Shown here: positions 31,608 through 42,861 of the stretch, one piece after another
Layout of the letters: each line of letters starts with the position of its first letter
Numbering within the stretch: position 1 is the stretch's first letter
Assembly: GCA_038030265.1 (NCBI GenBank)
Contig: CM075937.1
Location: forward strand, 19,592,001 to 19,656,000
Direction of reading: 5' to 3'
Length of the DNA: 64,000 nucleotides
DNA from: Corythucha ciliata
Lineage: Eukaryota; Arthropoda; Insecta; Hemiptera; Tingidae
The notes under the pieces: model-generated
What the model saw: the letters and a program-made list of their open reading frames with translations, nothing else
Told to the model about the DNA's origin: nothing
Database searches by the model: none
Program-made: the position numbers and the translations under genes

Positions 31608-33984
31608 ATGCCGCGTTGTTCCATTTGTGATAATGACTTGTGCGACCGGCCCAGTTTACTTCGGCACAGCCGGAATGTACACAGCACAATTTTATCGTCT
31701 CCTCCACCTCCGAGAATGGTATGTGGAAGTTGTGAATATACTGCCGCCAACAATGACGAATTCGAAAGGCACGTAACTGACAACCACTCAGTAGATATTT
31801 CCAAAGAGAAACTCTCCTTTGAATCTACCACGCAATTTCTACAGTGGAAACGGACTGTTGAAAGTCAAGGCCCCGCGAAATTCGTGGTAAAACACCGAAA
31901 AAAGCTGTGATGGATTTTTCCGATCACGAGTGCCTGATTCTGACAAAAAACGGGAACTAAAAATGCAAGGCTCTAGAAAAGCCAACTGCCACTGTCCAGC
32001 TCGCATCTCCGTCTGCATACTTAGCGATGGTAGCGTCGACGCAAATTTCACTCGTACTCATTTTGGACATGAGATGGATATGGCTCATGTTCCCATTTCA
32101 TCACCAACCAAGAGGGAAATCGCCGCAAAGCTTGCCTGTAAAATTCCAATCGATGACGTCCTCGATGGAGCTCGTAATTTTTCCGAAAACGTGACTCGAG
32201 ATCATCTCTTGACAAAACAAGACCTACATAATATAAAGAGGGACTTCCAAATAAACGCTGAATTTAAAAACCATTCCGACGACGCGACGAGCGTAGACAT
32301 TTGGGTCGAGAAGGAACGGCAAGCGAATTCTCCGTCTTGTGTGCTTTTGTACAAAGGGAAAGGAGTGAGAGACGAGGCGTATCCTGCTCTAAGACCTCAT
32401 GATTTCATCCTTGCAGTCATGACTGCTGGTCAACAAGAAATTTTGAGAAAGTTTGGAAATGACACAGTTTGTATGGATTCGACCCACGGGACCACGGGGT
32501 ATGGTTACGAACTAACCACATTGTTAGTTATCGACGACTTGGGCCAGGGCTTCCCATGTGCCTTCTGCATTACGAACAGGAACGACCAGGCTGGAATGGA
32601 GCTCTTCCTCGCGAAGGTAAATGAAAAAGTTGGGGCATTGAAACCAAAGACCTTCATGTCGGACATGGCAGAAGTTTTTTCTAACGCCTGGAAAACTGTA
32701 ATGGGAGAAGCGCCTCGACGTCTATTTTGCACGTGGCACGTGCTCAGAGCCTGGGAAACGAAAATAAACGACAAGGACATGGAAATCAAGTCCACCGAAA
32801 AAAAGAAAGAAATTTCAAGTACGCTCCGAGCTTTATTGACAGAAACAGACAGGCCGGCGTTCGAAAAAATGCTCCCAAGCGTAGTGGAGACGTTTATAGA
32901 AGATCCAGTCACAACGAAATTCGGCAAATACTTCGAAAAATACTATGCAAGAAACTTCCAGAACTGGGCATATTGTTTCCGTATCGATTCTCACATCAAC
33001 ACCAATATGCATCTTGAAAAAATGCACGGGGATTTAAAACACATTTTCCTCAAGGGACGCAAAGCAATACGCTTGGACAATACCATTCATGCACTGATGA
33101 GTCTGATTAACCGAAAACTATTTGATAGATTGGTCTCGCTGGAAAAAGGGAAGTTGACGTCGAAAATTAAAGCGCTTCGACAGCGCCACAAGGTATCCCT
33201 CACTCTCAATCCAGAACGAATTGTGGCAGATGCTTGTGGAACGTGGACTGTTTTCTCCACAAACAGCTCCAACTGTTACATTGTCTCAGAAAATTGCTAC
33301 TGTTGTCCCTGTCAAATTTTATGCAGACAATGCAATGCGTGCATTCACAAATTTACATGTACTTGCATCGATGCATGTATCAAGTACAACATGTGCAAAC
33401 ACATTCATCTTGTCGCCCAGTTCCTAAAAAATGCCAGCCATGTTGAAGACATGGTTGATGCCACCGGGCATAAACAAGTCGCTTACGTGTCGGAGAATCC
33501 CAGGCCTATCCTGGTGCATGATGATGCCACAATCGCCGAGAAGTTGAAGATAGTCGAAAATTTGGCGGCCAAAGATGAAAAGTAAGTTCTTAACTGGGAA
33601 AGTTCCTACCGAGCTAAACATTCCCCCCTCCTGCTTATTTTTTCCAGGTACCATGAGAAAACTGATTCTTTAAAAAAAGCTATCCGGAATGAAACTGAAC
33701 GACTTTTACTGGAATATTCGTCGAAAAAGCAATTGGCTCTAATGGACAAGACTTTGAAAAATCTGGAACCACAGCTGCAAGCTCTAAACCAACATCAAGG
33801 TCCAGCAAGCTTCAGATGCCCACAAAAAGTCGATATACGCCAGAAAGTTGAACCCCAACGACGCTTCACCCTGAAGAAAAAGATGAAAAAGACCAATCGG
33901 CTGATTTCTAAACCTACCTTATCCGAAGCTGTTAAAATTGCGATGCAGCACACTCTGAAAACTCCTGATGTAAATAATAATTAG
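31608..33984 (+). pseudogene. MULE transposase with C2H2 fingers and SWIM domain
   Basis: Starts at ATG 31608. The N-terminus has two C2H2 fingers (CSICDNDLCDRPSLLRHSRNVH and a second CGSCEYTAANNDEFERHVTDNH). After codon 100 the frame closes at TGA 31908-31910, but a +1 shift at the A6 run 31897-31902 leads directly into FFRSRVPDSDKK and CHCPARISV, the usual zinc-binding start of the MULE domain. Catalytic residues: Asp in CMDSTHG, Asp in FMSDMAEVFSNAW with the LFCTWHVLRAW motif, and Glu in TNMHLEKMHGDLK. A SWIM finger follows (CTCIDAC..CKHIH). An intron 33582-33647 (GTAAGT...TTTTTTCCAG) joins in frame to a basic C-terminal exon 33648-33984. One frameshift is the only lesion. The enzyme would cut at the terminal repeats. 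Confidence 0.87.
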
Positions 33985-34226
33985 TTCCTGACGATAATAA
34001 TTATCTTTTATATTTTCCTCTACTAAAACTTCCTTACCTCCGCGATTTCAAGATTTATTGTTAAGTAAAGTTGGAAAACCCCATCTCCTGTCGTTTTCAT
34101 TATGTGGTCAAGGGTCACACTTCATTTTGGGGAGCTCAGACCCTCACTTTTCAATCCAAACATTAAAAAAAAAGGCGGAAAAAACGATTTCGATTGTAGA
34201 GATAAGAGTTGCAAGGAAAGTGGGAG

Positions 34227-34252
34227 GCCAAGGGTGCTCCCGAACGTCAAGT
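34227..34252. repeat. right terminal inverted repeat of the MULE
   Basis: Perfect complement of 31424-31449, followed by the 9-bp duplicate ttaaaaatt. Confidence 0.95.
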
Positions 34253-34261
34253 TTAAAAATT

Positions 34262-34560
34262 GCGCAAACTAGGGGTTGTACAATAAAATTGAACGTTTGT
34301 GGGTTGTATTGACGAGTTGCACAATATAATGAACAACCCACTTTTTTGTCCGTAGACATCTGGAAACGAAATATTGTACAAAATTTATTGCGCAATAATT
34401 ATTGTACGTGTATGGACCCCTTTGAGTCAAATAATTCTAACCATAGGCCGTGGGCAGAAATCTCAATGAGGTCCCTTAGTCTCCAAATAAATAATAAATG
34501 TAATTTCTACGCACTATGGCGTTCAATCATGGCATTTTATCAATTTTGGACACCATTTGT
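34262..34560. other. gene-free sequence with a small inverted repeat
   Basis: gggttgtacaata near 34274 and a complementary tataatgaacaaccc near 34326-34340 form a foldback of about 70 bp. No gene. Confidence 0.5.
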
Positions 34561-35420
34561 CTTCAGAAACCGCGAATTCTGGTGATTTCTCAATATTACT
34601 CGAGAATTAGGAGTTTTCTAATTTTTTTGCTGCGAATTAGCACTTTTTCTGAATTTTAACAGTGAATCATCCCCCCCCCCATTCAGCCGAAAATTAAGTG
34701 ATGAGGGGGCTAAAAGTAATTGGGGGGGGGGGGCTCATTATCTAATCCGCGCTAAAAATAGTGATAAAACCTGTTTCTCAATTAAAATTGAGAGAAATTC
34801 ATCGATATAATTATGTGAATACACAGTTATTTCGCTGATAAAATGGGAACAAATTACTTGTTTTTTCGACACGAATTTTCGATTTTTTTACATTTTACCA
34901 TGAGCTAGCACTTTGTTCCCATTTTATCAGCGAATTAGAAATTTTTCTCAATTTTAGCAGCGAACTGCTAAAATTGAGAAAAATGGCTAATTCGCTGCTA
35001 AAATGAGGAAAAAGCACTAACTCACACATGGCTAAATGTGACAAAATCGCATAATCGTGGCCGAAGTTAAGATGAAGTGCTGATTCTCGGCTAAAAATGA
35101 GAAAAAATGCTCATATTCAAATTTGGAATTGAGAGAACGCCAATTCGCGATTTTTGGAAGCAGCTCAAAATATTGAGAAAAAGCGCTAATTCGGGGCTAA
35201 AAATGAGAAATGTGCTAATTATTGTTACATAATGTGAATGCCAAAAAATGTGCGTGCTAAAGCAAAATAAATTGATAATTCGTCGCTGAAATCGAGAAAA
35301 ACTCATATTGTCGACTAAAATTTTGTGAAAAGCGCTCATTGAGGAAAATCTCTCATTCACAACTAAAGTTATCGCAGATAAAAATGAGAAAAATAGCTAA
35401 ATCGCGTCTAAAACTTAGTT
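34560..35420. repeat. decayed ~30-bp minisatellite, both orientations
   Basis: 34.56-34.95 kb reads attagcactttttctgaatttta, while 34.97-35.42 kb reads aaaattgagaaaaatggctaattcgctg. The array therefore switches strand near 34.96 kb, where an inverted repeat ttttctcaattttagcagcgaa / ttcgctgctaaaat... is almost continuous. Confidence 0.75.
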
Positions 35421-36024
35421 CACGGCAGGGTAATAGTCAGCCTTTGGGGCTTTGGATGGGCAGCTTGACGTGGGAAGTCAAGTTGTAGGCTTAAATTCGG
35501 GGATGAGTCCCCAGAAAGAGAACTCGATATCTCATCAATTATAACGCAAGGTAAATCGACGCGTGAAATCGTCCCCCAGAATTTGACCCCAGAAACTGAA
35601 TTAGCACAGTTAAAAGGGTCGTGAACCGTCAAAACCTTACGTCCCAGGCAGTAAAACTGTCTTTTTTGCATTCCATTTCGGAATTTTCGTCAAATAACTG
35701 GCAATTTTTCCCCAGAAAGTGATATTTTTGGAGTTTAACTTGAACTTCTCGTCTCCTGTGATGGTAACATTTCAGTCCCCTAAACTGGACTCTTTCGTCG
35801 TATGGCAAATTATTTTTAAGCAAGAAACAGACGCAAAATTTGGGTTTTCAGCAACAGAACAACAGCGACATTGGGTTTTCTGAGAGTCAGACCTGCAGAA
35901 ATGGGTTTTTAGTGCGCAGACGTGAAATTAGTTTATCAGATACAACATTTATTACAGTGACTGAAATTCGGTAAAAGAGGGGGCCCAATGTTATCCCGGG
36001 CCCGGGGCCCCGGCCTTAATAAAG
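35421..36024. other. gene-free sequence
   Basis: No domain-bearing frame. It has ttttggggtt-type repeat traces and a GC-rich cccgggcccggggccccgg patch near 35996-36014. Confidence 0.4.
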
Positions 36025-37330
36025 ACGGCGGTCTGAGCGGCTATTTGGCCTTGACCGCCTGCAGTTCTCAATTCAGCATGGTCTAAACCAGCATACAGCT
36101 CAAATCGAAGCTTTTAAAAAAATGATCCAAAACTTTAATTCTCAGCAGATTTTCAATCCAAAAACTGACAATTCTATTCAGACTTTTTCTATTAACAGAC
36201 AATTCGATTTCCCCGGAAATCGATACTTGGCATTCAAATATAAAGGGTGTCCAACTTTTCATCAACTTCTTGCCTGAGAGGCGTAAAATTCCAACATTTT
36301 TTAACCAAACAATAAAGCCGACTTCACATGCAAGCTTTAAGCCGAGCTGAGAGCTTTAACAAACCAGAGCGCTCAGAATCCACAGCGCGGAGCGCTCTCA
36401 TTGGTTAAAGCCCACAGCTCAGCTTTTTAAAGCTTGCATGTAAAGGCGGCTAACGGCTTTTAACTCATAACTGACGCTATTCAACAAAAAACTGAATGTT
36501 TTACTTCAAAACTGGCGTTTTTACGCCAAAGCCGAAGTGTTTACGACTAAAATAAAAATTTCACAGCACAACTATTAAAATCCAAGTCTTTACCTCAAAA
36601 ACTGATCAATTCAGCCTAAAAATGACGGGTTTAACCCAAAACGATGAAAAACGAATGATCTTACCAATTAACAGACCACCCTGTATTAAAAACTGCCGAT
36701 TTTATCCTTCAAACAGGCGAGTTTACTGAAAAAAAGTACAATATCACGCCAAAGCAGACGTGCCCCCCCTCCCCCCACTAACTGAAGATGTTACTACAAA
36801 ACTGGCGATTTTAACCTAAAACTAAACTTTATTGTTCCATTCCGAAAATTAATACTACACCCGAAATTAGATAACTTACTACAAAACTGACAATGTCAAA
36901 CTTTAACTAAAGGCTTCCCCAAAACAGGTGATTTTAGGCCACTCTGCCTTGAAAACATGCGATTTCTCCAAGAAATGACGAATTCATCCCAAATGTGACG
37001 ATTTTATACCAAAAAAGACGATTTCATGACAAGGCTGACGTTTTGCCCCATAACTGATGACCTCAATACAAAACTGGTGATTTTTACCCAAAACGACATT
37101 ATTGACGGTTTAACCTCAAAAATGAATGCTTAACCCGAAATCTGTTATTTTGACTCAAAACTAACGATACACTCCCAACCTGAAGCGGTCTTCCGAATAC
37201 TTGAAAACTGGCAAATTTTACTCCAAAACTTACGATTTCATCCACGCGTTCATTAACTGACGATTTTACCCTGAAACTTGCGGTTCCACCCAAACTGAAT
37301 GTTTTACTTCAAAAATGACATTTTACTTTG
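36025..37330. repeat. direct segmental duplicate, copy 2
   Basis: Partner of 29838-31110 in the same orientation, with an extra MITE at 36316-36450. Body of degenerate ccaaaactgacgattttac units. Confidence 0.85.
36316..36450. mobile_element. 135-bp PIF/Harbinger-like MITE with paralogous empty site
   Basis: Left end AGCCGACTTCACATGCAAGC, right end reverse-complemented GCCGCCTTTACATGCAAGC; complementarity continues inward through the aagctttaa and gagctgag blocks. TAA is duplicated at 36313-36315 and 36451-36453. The homologous position in the duplicate (30064-30066) has a single TAA and no insert. Confidence 0.92.
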
Positions 37331-37339
37331 TAGTGCACA

Positions 37340-37880
37340 GCTTTCCAGGGCACATAGAGTCGGTTTTGAAGATTTCAAGGCTTGAATCGCCACAATTGCC
37401 TTTTTTAGGGCGCATAAAGTTAGTCTTTCAAGTTATAGGCGCGAATAGTACGTCCCAAGTCAAGGCGAAAACAGCCAGGTTGGCCATTTTCGGGGCTCCG
37501 AATGGTCTATTTTGCCGTTTTCAGGGCAGGAATAATCTTTTTAGGCATTTCCAGGGCGCGTGAAGTCATTTTGGCCGTTTTCAAGATTCGATCAGTCCGT
37601 CAAGCCAAAGGCGCGCATTGTGGTCATATTTACAAGAATGGCTAGTTTGATCATTTTTAGCTCACGAATGAACGATTTAGCTACTTTCGGGCGGAAAATC
37701 ATGATGTTTTCAGAAGTTCACCAATCGCCAGTTTAGCCATATTTTTAGGGCGCGTAAAGTCATTTTCAAAACGCGAATCGTCAGTTTTGTATTTTTGGGC
37801 GTGAGTTGTTAGTTTAGCCGTTTTTTATAGTGGGAATAGCTATAGTTTTAGCTATTTTTAGGCAGCAAAAAGGCTGTCAA
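37340..37880. repeat. decayed ~30-bp repeat, CGCGAATCGTCAGTTTGGCCATTTTTAGGG type
   Basis: Units with ggccattttcagggcgcg.a. in reverse orientation relative to 45.64-46.74 kb. No gene. Confidence 0.72.
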
Positions 37881-39880
37881 ACCAGTTTTAGTAGATCGAA
37901 GCACACCATTTCTCTAGCACCTCCTTGAGCAAATACTAAATCCGCGTCTGTCTACAAAAATCGTATTTTATGGCACAAAAACGGCGAATTTGGCCTTTGA
38001 ATTATGTCACCCTTGCGATATTGGTTTTGTGAGCGACAAAACCCGTTGAAATTGATTTTTTTATTCGCGAAATCCGAGAAATTAATAACGTGAATACGTT
38101 TTACGGGAGTGTAGGGCCCAATTCGGCAAAGTGGCAAAACGGGTCTCACAGCGCGTGCGCCGCCTAGTGTTGGCGGCGCTGTGTGGAGGTGTTGCAGTGG
38201 TAGAGGGCTAGAGGGATATCTCACTAAAGAGACCAAGGCACCACCTCAAGTCTTCTGAACAAGTGAACAGATTCACTTGTTCAGCAGATTCACTTGTTCA
38301 CTGTTCTGGCTGCTGTGCTGTCTGACGCCAAACCGCTTTTTTATTTTGGTGATCACGAAACACAATGTGGTTATCCTGAAGGATTTATACTTTCAGAATG
38401 CATCTAAGGGTGGGCAGCTGCCCCACTGAATCTGCGTTTTTGAGTCTAGGGGAGGGCAGCTGCCTACCCCTGCCCCCCCTCTGGCTACGCCTATGCACCT
38501 CTCCCCGCAATTTTAATTTTGATTTCTACCCGATCAATATGCATTAATGAGTGAAATAAACCCTTATACCTCAGTACAAACTAAAGGAACTTACGGTTCA
38601 TTAAATACGGATGATTTAGCCGTCGTTTTCTCCGAGTTTATAACGCTGAAACGGAAAAACATTTGTACGATTAATCTACGCAACACGTGTTGTGTGCATG
38701 TAAACGTACTTTTGGTAGATTTGGTTTAACATGTCATCCATAAAAGAAGACATGATCGAAAATTGCCAGCTTCTTTTTATGACGATCGAGACAGCACAGA
38801 ATTTTCACGGTTCAAGTTCCCGACGAGAATTCGACGACACCTTTACAGTAAAAATGTAATCAAATTATGATTCAATCTGCCTTAATAGCACAGGATATTC
38901 ACTAAGCGTTTGAGACTTTCAAAACGCTGTCCGATCACCGATTGTAGATTGAGCACTCTTGTTCAATTCAACACAGGACCTCACTGACCGGGAGCGAGGG
39001 AGTGTAAAAACAAGGCGACGTGAAAAACAACAGATCTACAGAAATGAGATACTCTTCTACACTTAAAACGTAGAAACGTACAACTCGCACCTCCCCACCA
39101 GCACCAGCCACCACCCCGCAGTTTCCATTTCCAATACCCTTCGCTTCGGCTCTTTTGATGTTCTGTTCCTACTTCCTACCAATGAAGCTTCCTTTTTTTT
39201 TGGCGAGCCAGCAAAAACGTCGAATTATTTCGAAGTCCCCCCCCCCCTTTTCGTTGTATCTCTTCCCATGAAAGGCGAAGTCTTCATAGTTCCACTTTCG
39301 ACATGAACGCATTCGCAAAAATGAGAAAAGCCACCTCATGGGATGGGAGGTTGGGAGCAGGCCGGTGGGATGGACATTTTCGACGAGTCAGACCCTTGGA
39401 GTTAAAAATGCCGTACCTCAGGCTTTTAGTGTTATTTCATAATTTTCAATTCTGCGTTCATAAGATTCAATTCTGCGTTGTACCGTTGCATAAAATATTA
39501 TTTTTAAATAATCGAAGTAATTGACGCTGTGGCTTTCTGAGTCCTTGGGTGGCTTCCCGGATCCAAAGGAGCAAAATTAGGTTCTGTCAGTGCCCAATGA
39601 ACTTTGAAAGAGCCCAACTTGCGGAGTACCATTTTATGAAACCCCTAAACGCATGTAACTATTCTTCCAACCCTGTGAAATTGGATTTTAGAACGTGCGA
39701 ACACCGCAAAATAGGCCTTTTATTAGGGAGTCAACCCTGTGAAAATGGCATTTTGATCGAGCAAGCCCGGGTGGTATTTAGATATTTTGGGTGCCAATCT
39801 CTAGCGTACCGTGGCAGGGGTGAGGGGGGCGAACCACCCCGGGCCCCCGTTCGGATGGTGCCCCTGAAAATGGCCTGAAT
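37881..39880. other. gene-free mosaic of dispersed repeats
   Basis: Includes an inverted copy (38390-38500) of the 23.39-23.50 kb repeat and a tandem cttgttca..cagattcacttg near 38255-38300. The frames at 38.5 and 39.3-39.9 kb carry no domain. Confidence 0.5.
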
Positions 39881-42050
39881 GGCTAAACTCGCCTGTAAAA
39901 TTGAGAAAAACGCTGATTCGCGAGAAAAATTGATTAAATTTGCGGCTGTTACTATTGAGAAAAAGCGCTAATTACCAGCTGAAATTGAGAAAACTGTTGC
40001 AGACAAGGGACAACTTCATTTTTTTTATTTAATGTTAAAATTAACTTTAGACAAATTTAAATGGTTTTGTTGAGTTGAACATTCTTTATTTCTTTTGCCG
40101 ACTAGTAACTTCGCAATGCAATGGGACAAAAATGCTAATTCGTGGCATTAGAGACAAAAATTAGTTGAGAAACGCCACTTTGCGGAAAGAATTCACAAAA
40201 AGTGCTAATTTGCAGCTAAAATTAAAGGGAAAAACGCTGAGCAAGACACCTGCGAAAGAAAAGAGCAAAACGAGTTCTTTCGGAATTAGCGTTTTTTAAA
40301 TTTTTGATTAGGAGCAACAATATGCGACATTAAAACTTAAGAAAAAGTCACAGAGCTGACATTGAGACAACGCAAATCACGAATTCTTGGGAAAAAATCG
40401 GGGCTGAAATTGGGAAAAAACGCTAACTCACGGGAAAAAAAGAGAAAAACGCGAATCAGCGTCTTAAAAATGAAGAAACAATCTAATTCACGGCTAAAGT
40501 TGTGATAAAGTGCTTCAATTTAGCAGTTTTAACAATTTGAGAAAAAGCGCAAATTCGCAGCACGCCAACTCATGGATTTTCAGGGCAACATTGGGACTGA
40601 AATTGAGAAAAAGCGCTAATTCACGAGTGAAATAGACAAAAACGCGAATTCCGTCTAAAAGTGGAGGGAAACGCCAATGCCCGCTACTAAAGTATGAAAC
40701 AATTACGATTTCACGGATAAAGTAGAGAAAAAGTGCTAAAAATCGCGGCTAATATTAAGGAAATGTGCTAATTCTCGGCTAAAATTGAGGGGAAAAACTC
40801 TAATTCACAGCTGAAAATGAGAAAACGCCAACTCTCCGATTCTTAGGGCAACTTCGGGAAATTGAGAAAAAGCGCTAATTCGCGCGGCTAAAACTGAGAA
40901 AAACGCTAATTCGCGGATGAAAAAGAGAAATACGCGAACTCGAGTTTAAAAATAAAGAAACACACTACATTCACGGCTAAAATTGTGATAAAATGTTACA
41001 ATTTGACAAAAATGCGCGAATTCACACCTAAAATTGTGAAATTGAGAAAACACCGACTCACGGATTCTCGGGGCTGAAATTGGGAAAAATTGAAATTGAG
41101 AAAAAGCGCTGATTCACAGCATGAAACCGAGAAAAACGCGAATTCGCGTCTAAAAGTGTTGGAAAACTCTAATTCACAGCTAAGATATGGACAATTGCGA
41201 TTTTATGGATAAAATCGAGAAAAAGCGCTATGATTCGCAGCTAAAATTAAAAAATGCGCTCATTAACTGCTAAAATTGAGGGTAAAAAAAGCTAATTCAC
41301 AGCTGAAACTGAGAGAACGCCAACTCACAGATTCTTGGGGAACTTCGGGAATAAAATTGAGAAAAAGCGCTAGAACAAGTGGCTAAAACTATGGAAAAGT
41401 GCTAATTAGCGGGTAAAATTTAGAAAAACACAAATTGGCGTTTAGAATAGATAAAAACGCTAATTTGCGGATACAAATTGGAAAGAGCACTCTAACGTCT
41501 ACTTCAACGCTAATTCACAGCTGAAATTGAGAAAACGCCAACTCACGGATTCCTGAGGCAACTTCGGGAATAAAGCTGAGAAAAAGCGCTAATTCAAACG
41601 GCTAAAACTGTAAAAAAGCGCTAATTCGCGGATAATAAATAACGAAAAACACGAATTGGTGTTTAAAATGGAGAAAAGCACTAATTTACAGCTTAAATTT
41701 AGAAAAACTGCTAATTTACGAATAAAACTGGGAAAGAGCACTCAAACGCTGCCTAATTTGCGGATTCTTGAGGCAACTTGACGTCTAAGAGCTTTATAAA
41801 AAGCGCCGATTAGCCGCTAAAACTGAGGAAATGAGCTAATTCGCGGATAAAATTGAGAAAAAAGCGATAATTCGCAGCTAAAATGTGCTAGTAGAATTGA
41901 GAAAAACTCATTCGCAGTTAAAATTGAGAAAACGCACATACTCGGCTTTCGGAGGCAATTTCGTGGCTAAAATTGAGCAAATATGTACTTCAACGCTATT
42001 AAAAAGTAGGTTCTCAGTTTAAAATTAGAGACTAAATGGCCTCCTAGACA
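39880..42050. repeat. largest decayed ~30-bp minisatellite array, forward orientation
   Basis: About 2.1 kb of units close to gcgctaattcgcggctaaaa followed by ttgagaaaaa. Measured spacings between neighbouring ctaatt anchors in 41.57-41.73 kb are 28-32 bp. Few neighbours are identical, so expansion is old. Confidence 0.85.
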
Positions 42051-42330
42051 TTTTCACCCCGGACCCGGGTAGGTGTGTTGTTCCGCCACTGGTGCCAATG
42101 ATCCGAAAAGTCAAACCCACGAAATCTATATCACCCGCATAACATGAACTTGTTTTGGGTAACTTTGAATTGGGGTAAATTTGTATTGGGGTTGTAACTT
42201 GTGTATTGGGTGGAGGGGGTACCCTCTTGCGGGGTACCACAATTGCGTAGTCTGTTAACTGACTGACTAGAGACTATCAGGTGAATACTTTGGTGTTCTA
42301 CTGGTCTCGTGCATCAGGCAAAGTTGGCGT
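42051..42330. other. interruption between oppositely oriented arrays
   Basis: Single-copy-looking GC-richer DNA; no feature. Confidence 0.4.
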
Positions 42331-42861
42331 TTTTTGCCATTTTTAGCGGCGCATTAGCCCTTTTTCTCAAACTGAACCGCAAATTGGACTATTATTCCTA
42401 AAAATAGCCGCAAATAGAGGTTTTAAATATTTCAGCCCCGAATTTTTTTCACTTCCGTGAAACCGCGAATTAGCGCCTTTTCACTTTTTCATCAGTGAAA
42501 GGGCGATTTTTCGCAATTTTAGTTGCGAGTTTGTCATTTTTCTCAATTTTTGCCCGGAATAGACGTTTTTTTCTCCCATATTGTTTTCATTATAAAACCT
42601 TGAATCAATGTTTTTTCTCCATTTTAGCCGCGAATTAGCGCTTTGTCTCTTCTAGTTTAAATTCTCCATTGGAAATGTGATTCGCTTTTATCTCGTTCAG
42701 TTTGCGGAATTACGGGGTGGGTTTTGTGGGTTTCAACCCCCTCCGAGAAGGCTAATCAGTGGGTAAGAAGTAGACAAAAAGCGCTAACGTTCGCGACTGG
42801 AGTAGCGAAAAAGTGAATGTTCATAGAGAATCACTGAAAAAAACACTAATTCGAGACTAAA
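42331..42861. repeat. decayed ~30-bp minisatellite, mainly reverse orientation
   Basis: Units such as cgaattagcgctttgtctc up to 42.66 kb, then forward-type traces near 42.77-42.86 kb. Confidence 0.7.

Larger units (their letters stand above)
31424..34252 (+). mobile_element. Mutator-like (MULE) DNA transposon
   Basis: A 2829-bp element with 26-bp perfect terminal inverted repeats at 31424-31449 and 34227-34252 (starting ACTTGACGTTCGGGAG). The flanking 9-mers ttaaatatt (31415-31423) and ttaaaaatt (34253-34261) match at eight of nine bases and fit the 9-bp target duplication of Mutator elements. It encodes one transposase with C2H2 fingers, DDE core and SWIM finger, with a 66-nt intron. It lies between the two copies of a segmental duplicate. 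Confidence 0.87.

Noticed and set aside
31886..31930. A 45-nt intron to explain the frame break in the MULE transposase
   Set aside because: It would be shorter than any other intron here and remove the conserved start of the MULE domain; a one-base shift at the A6 run fits better.
39880..42050. CRISPR-like regular repeats
   Set aside because: The repeats are contiguous, degenerate, without unique spacers, and the genome is eukaryotic.
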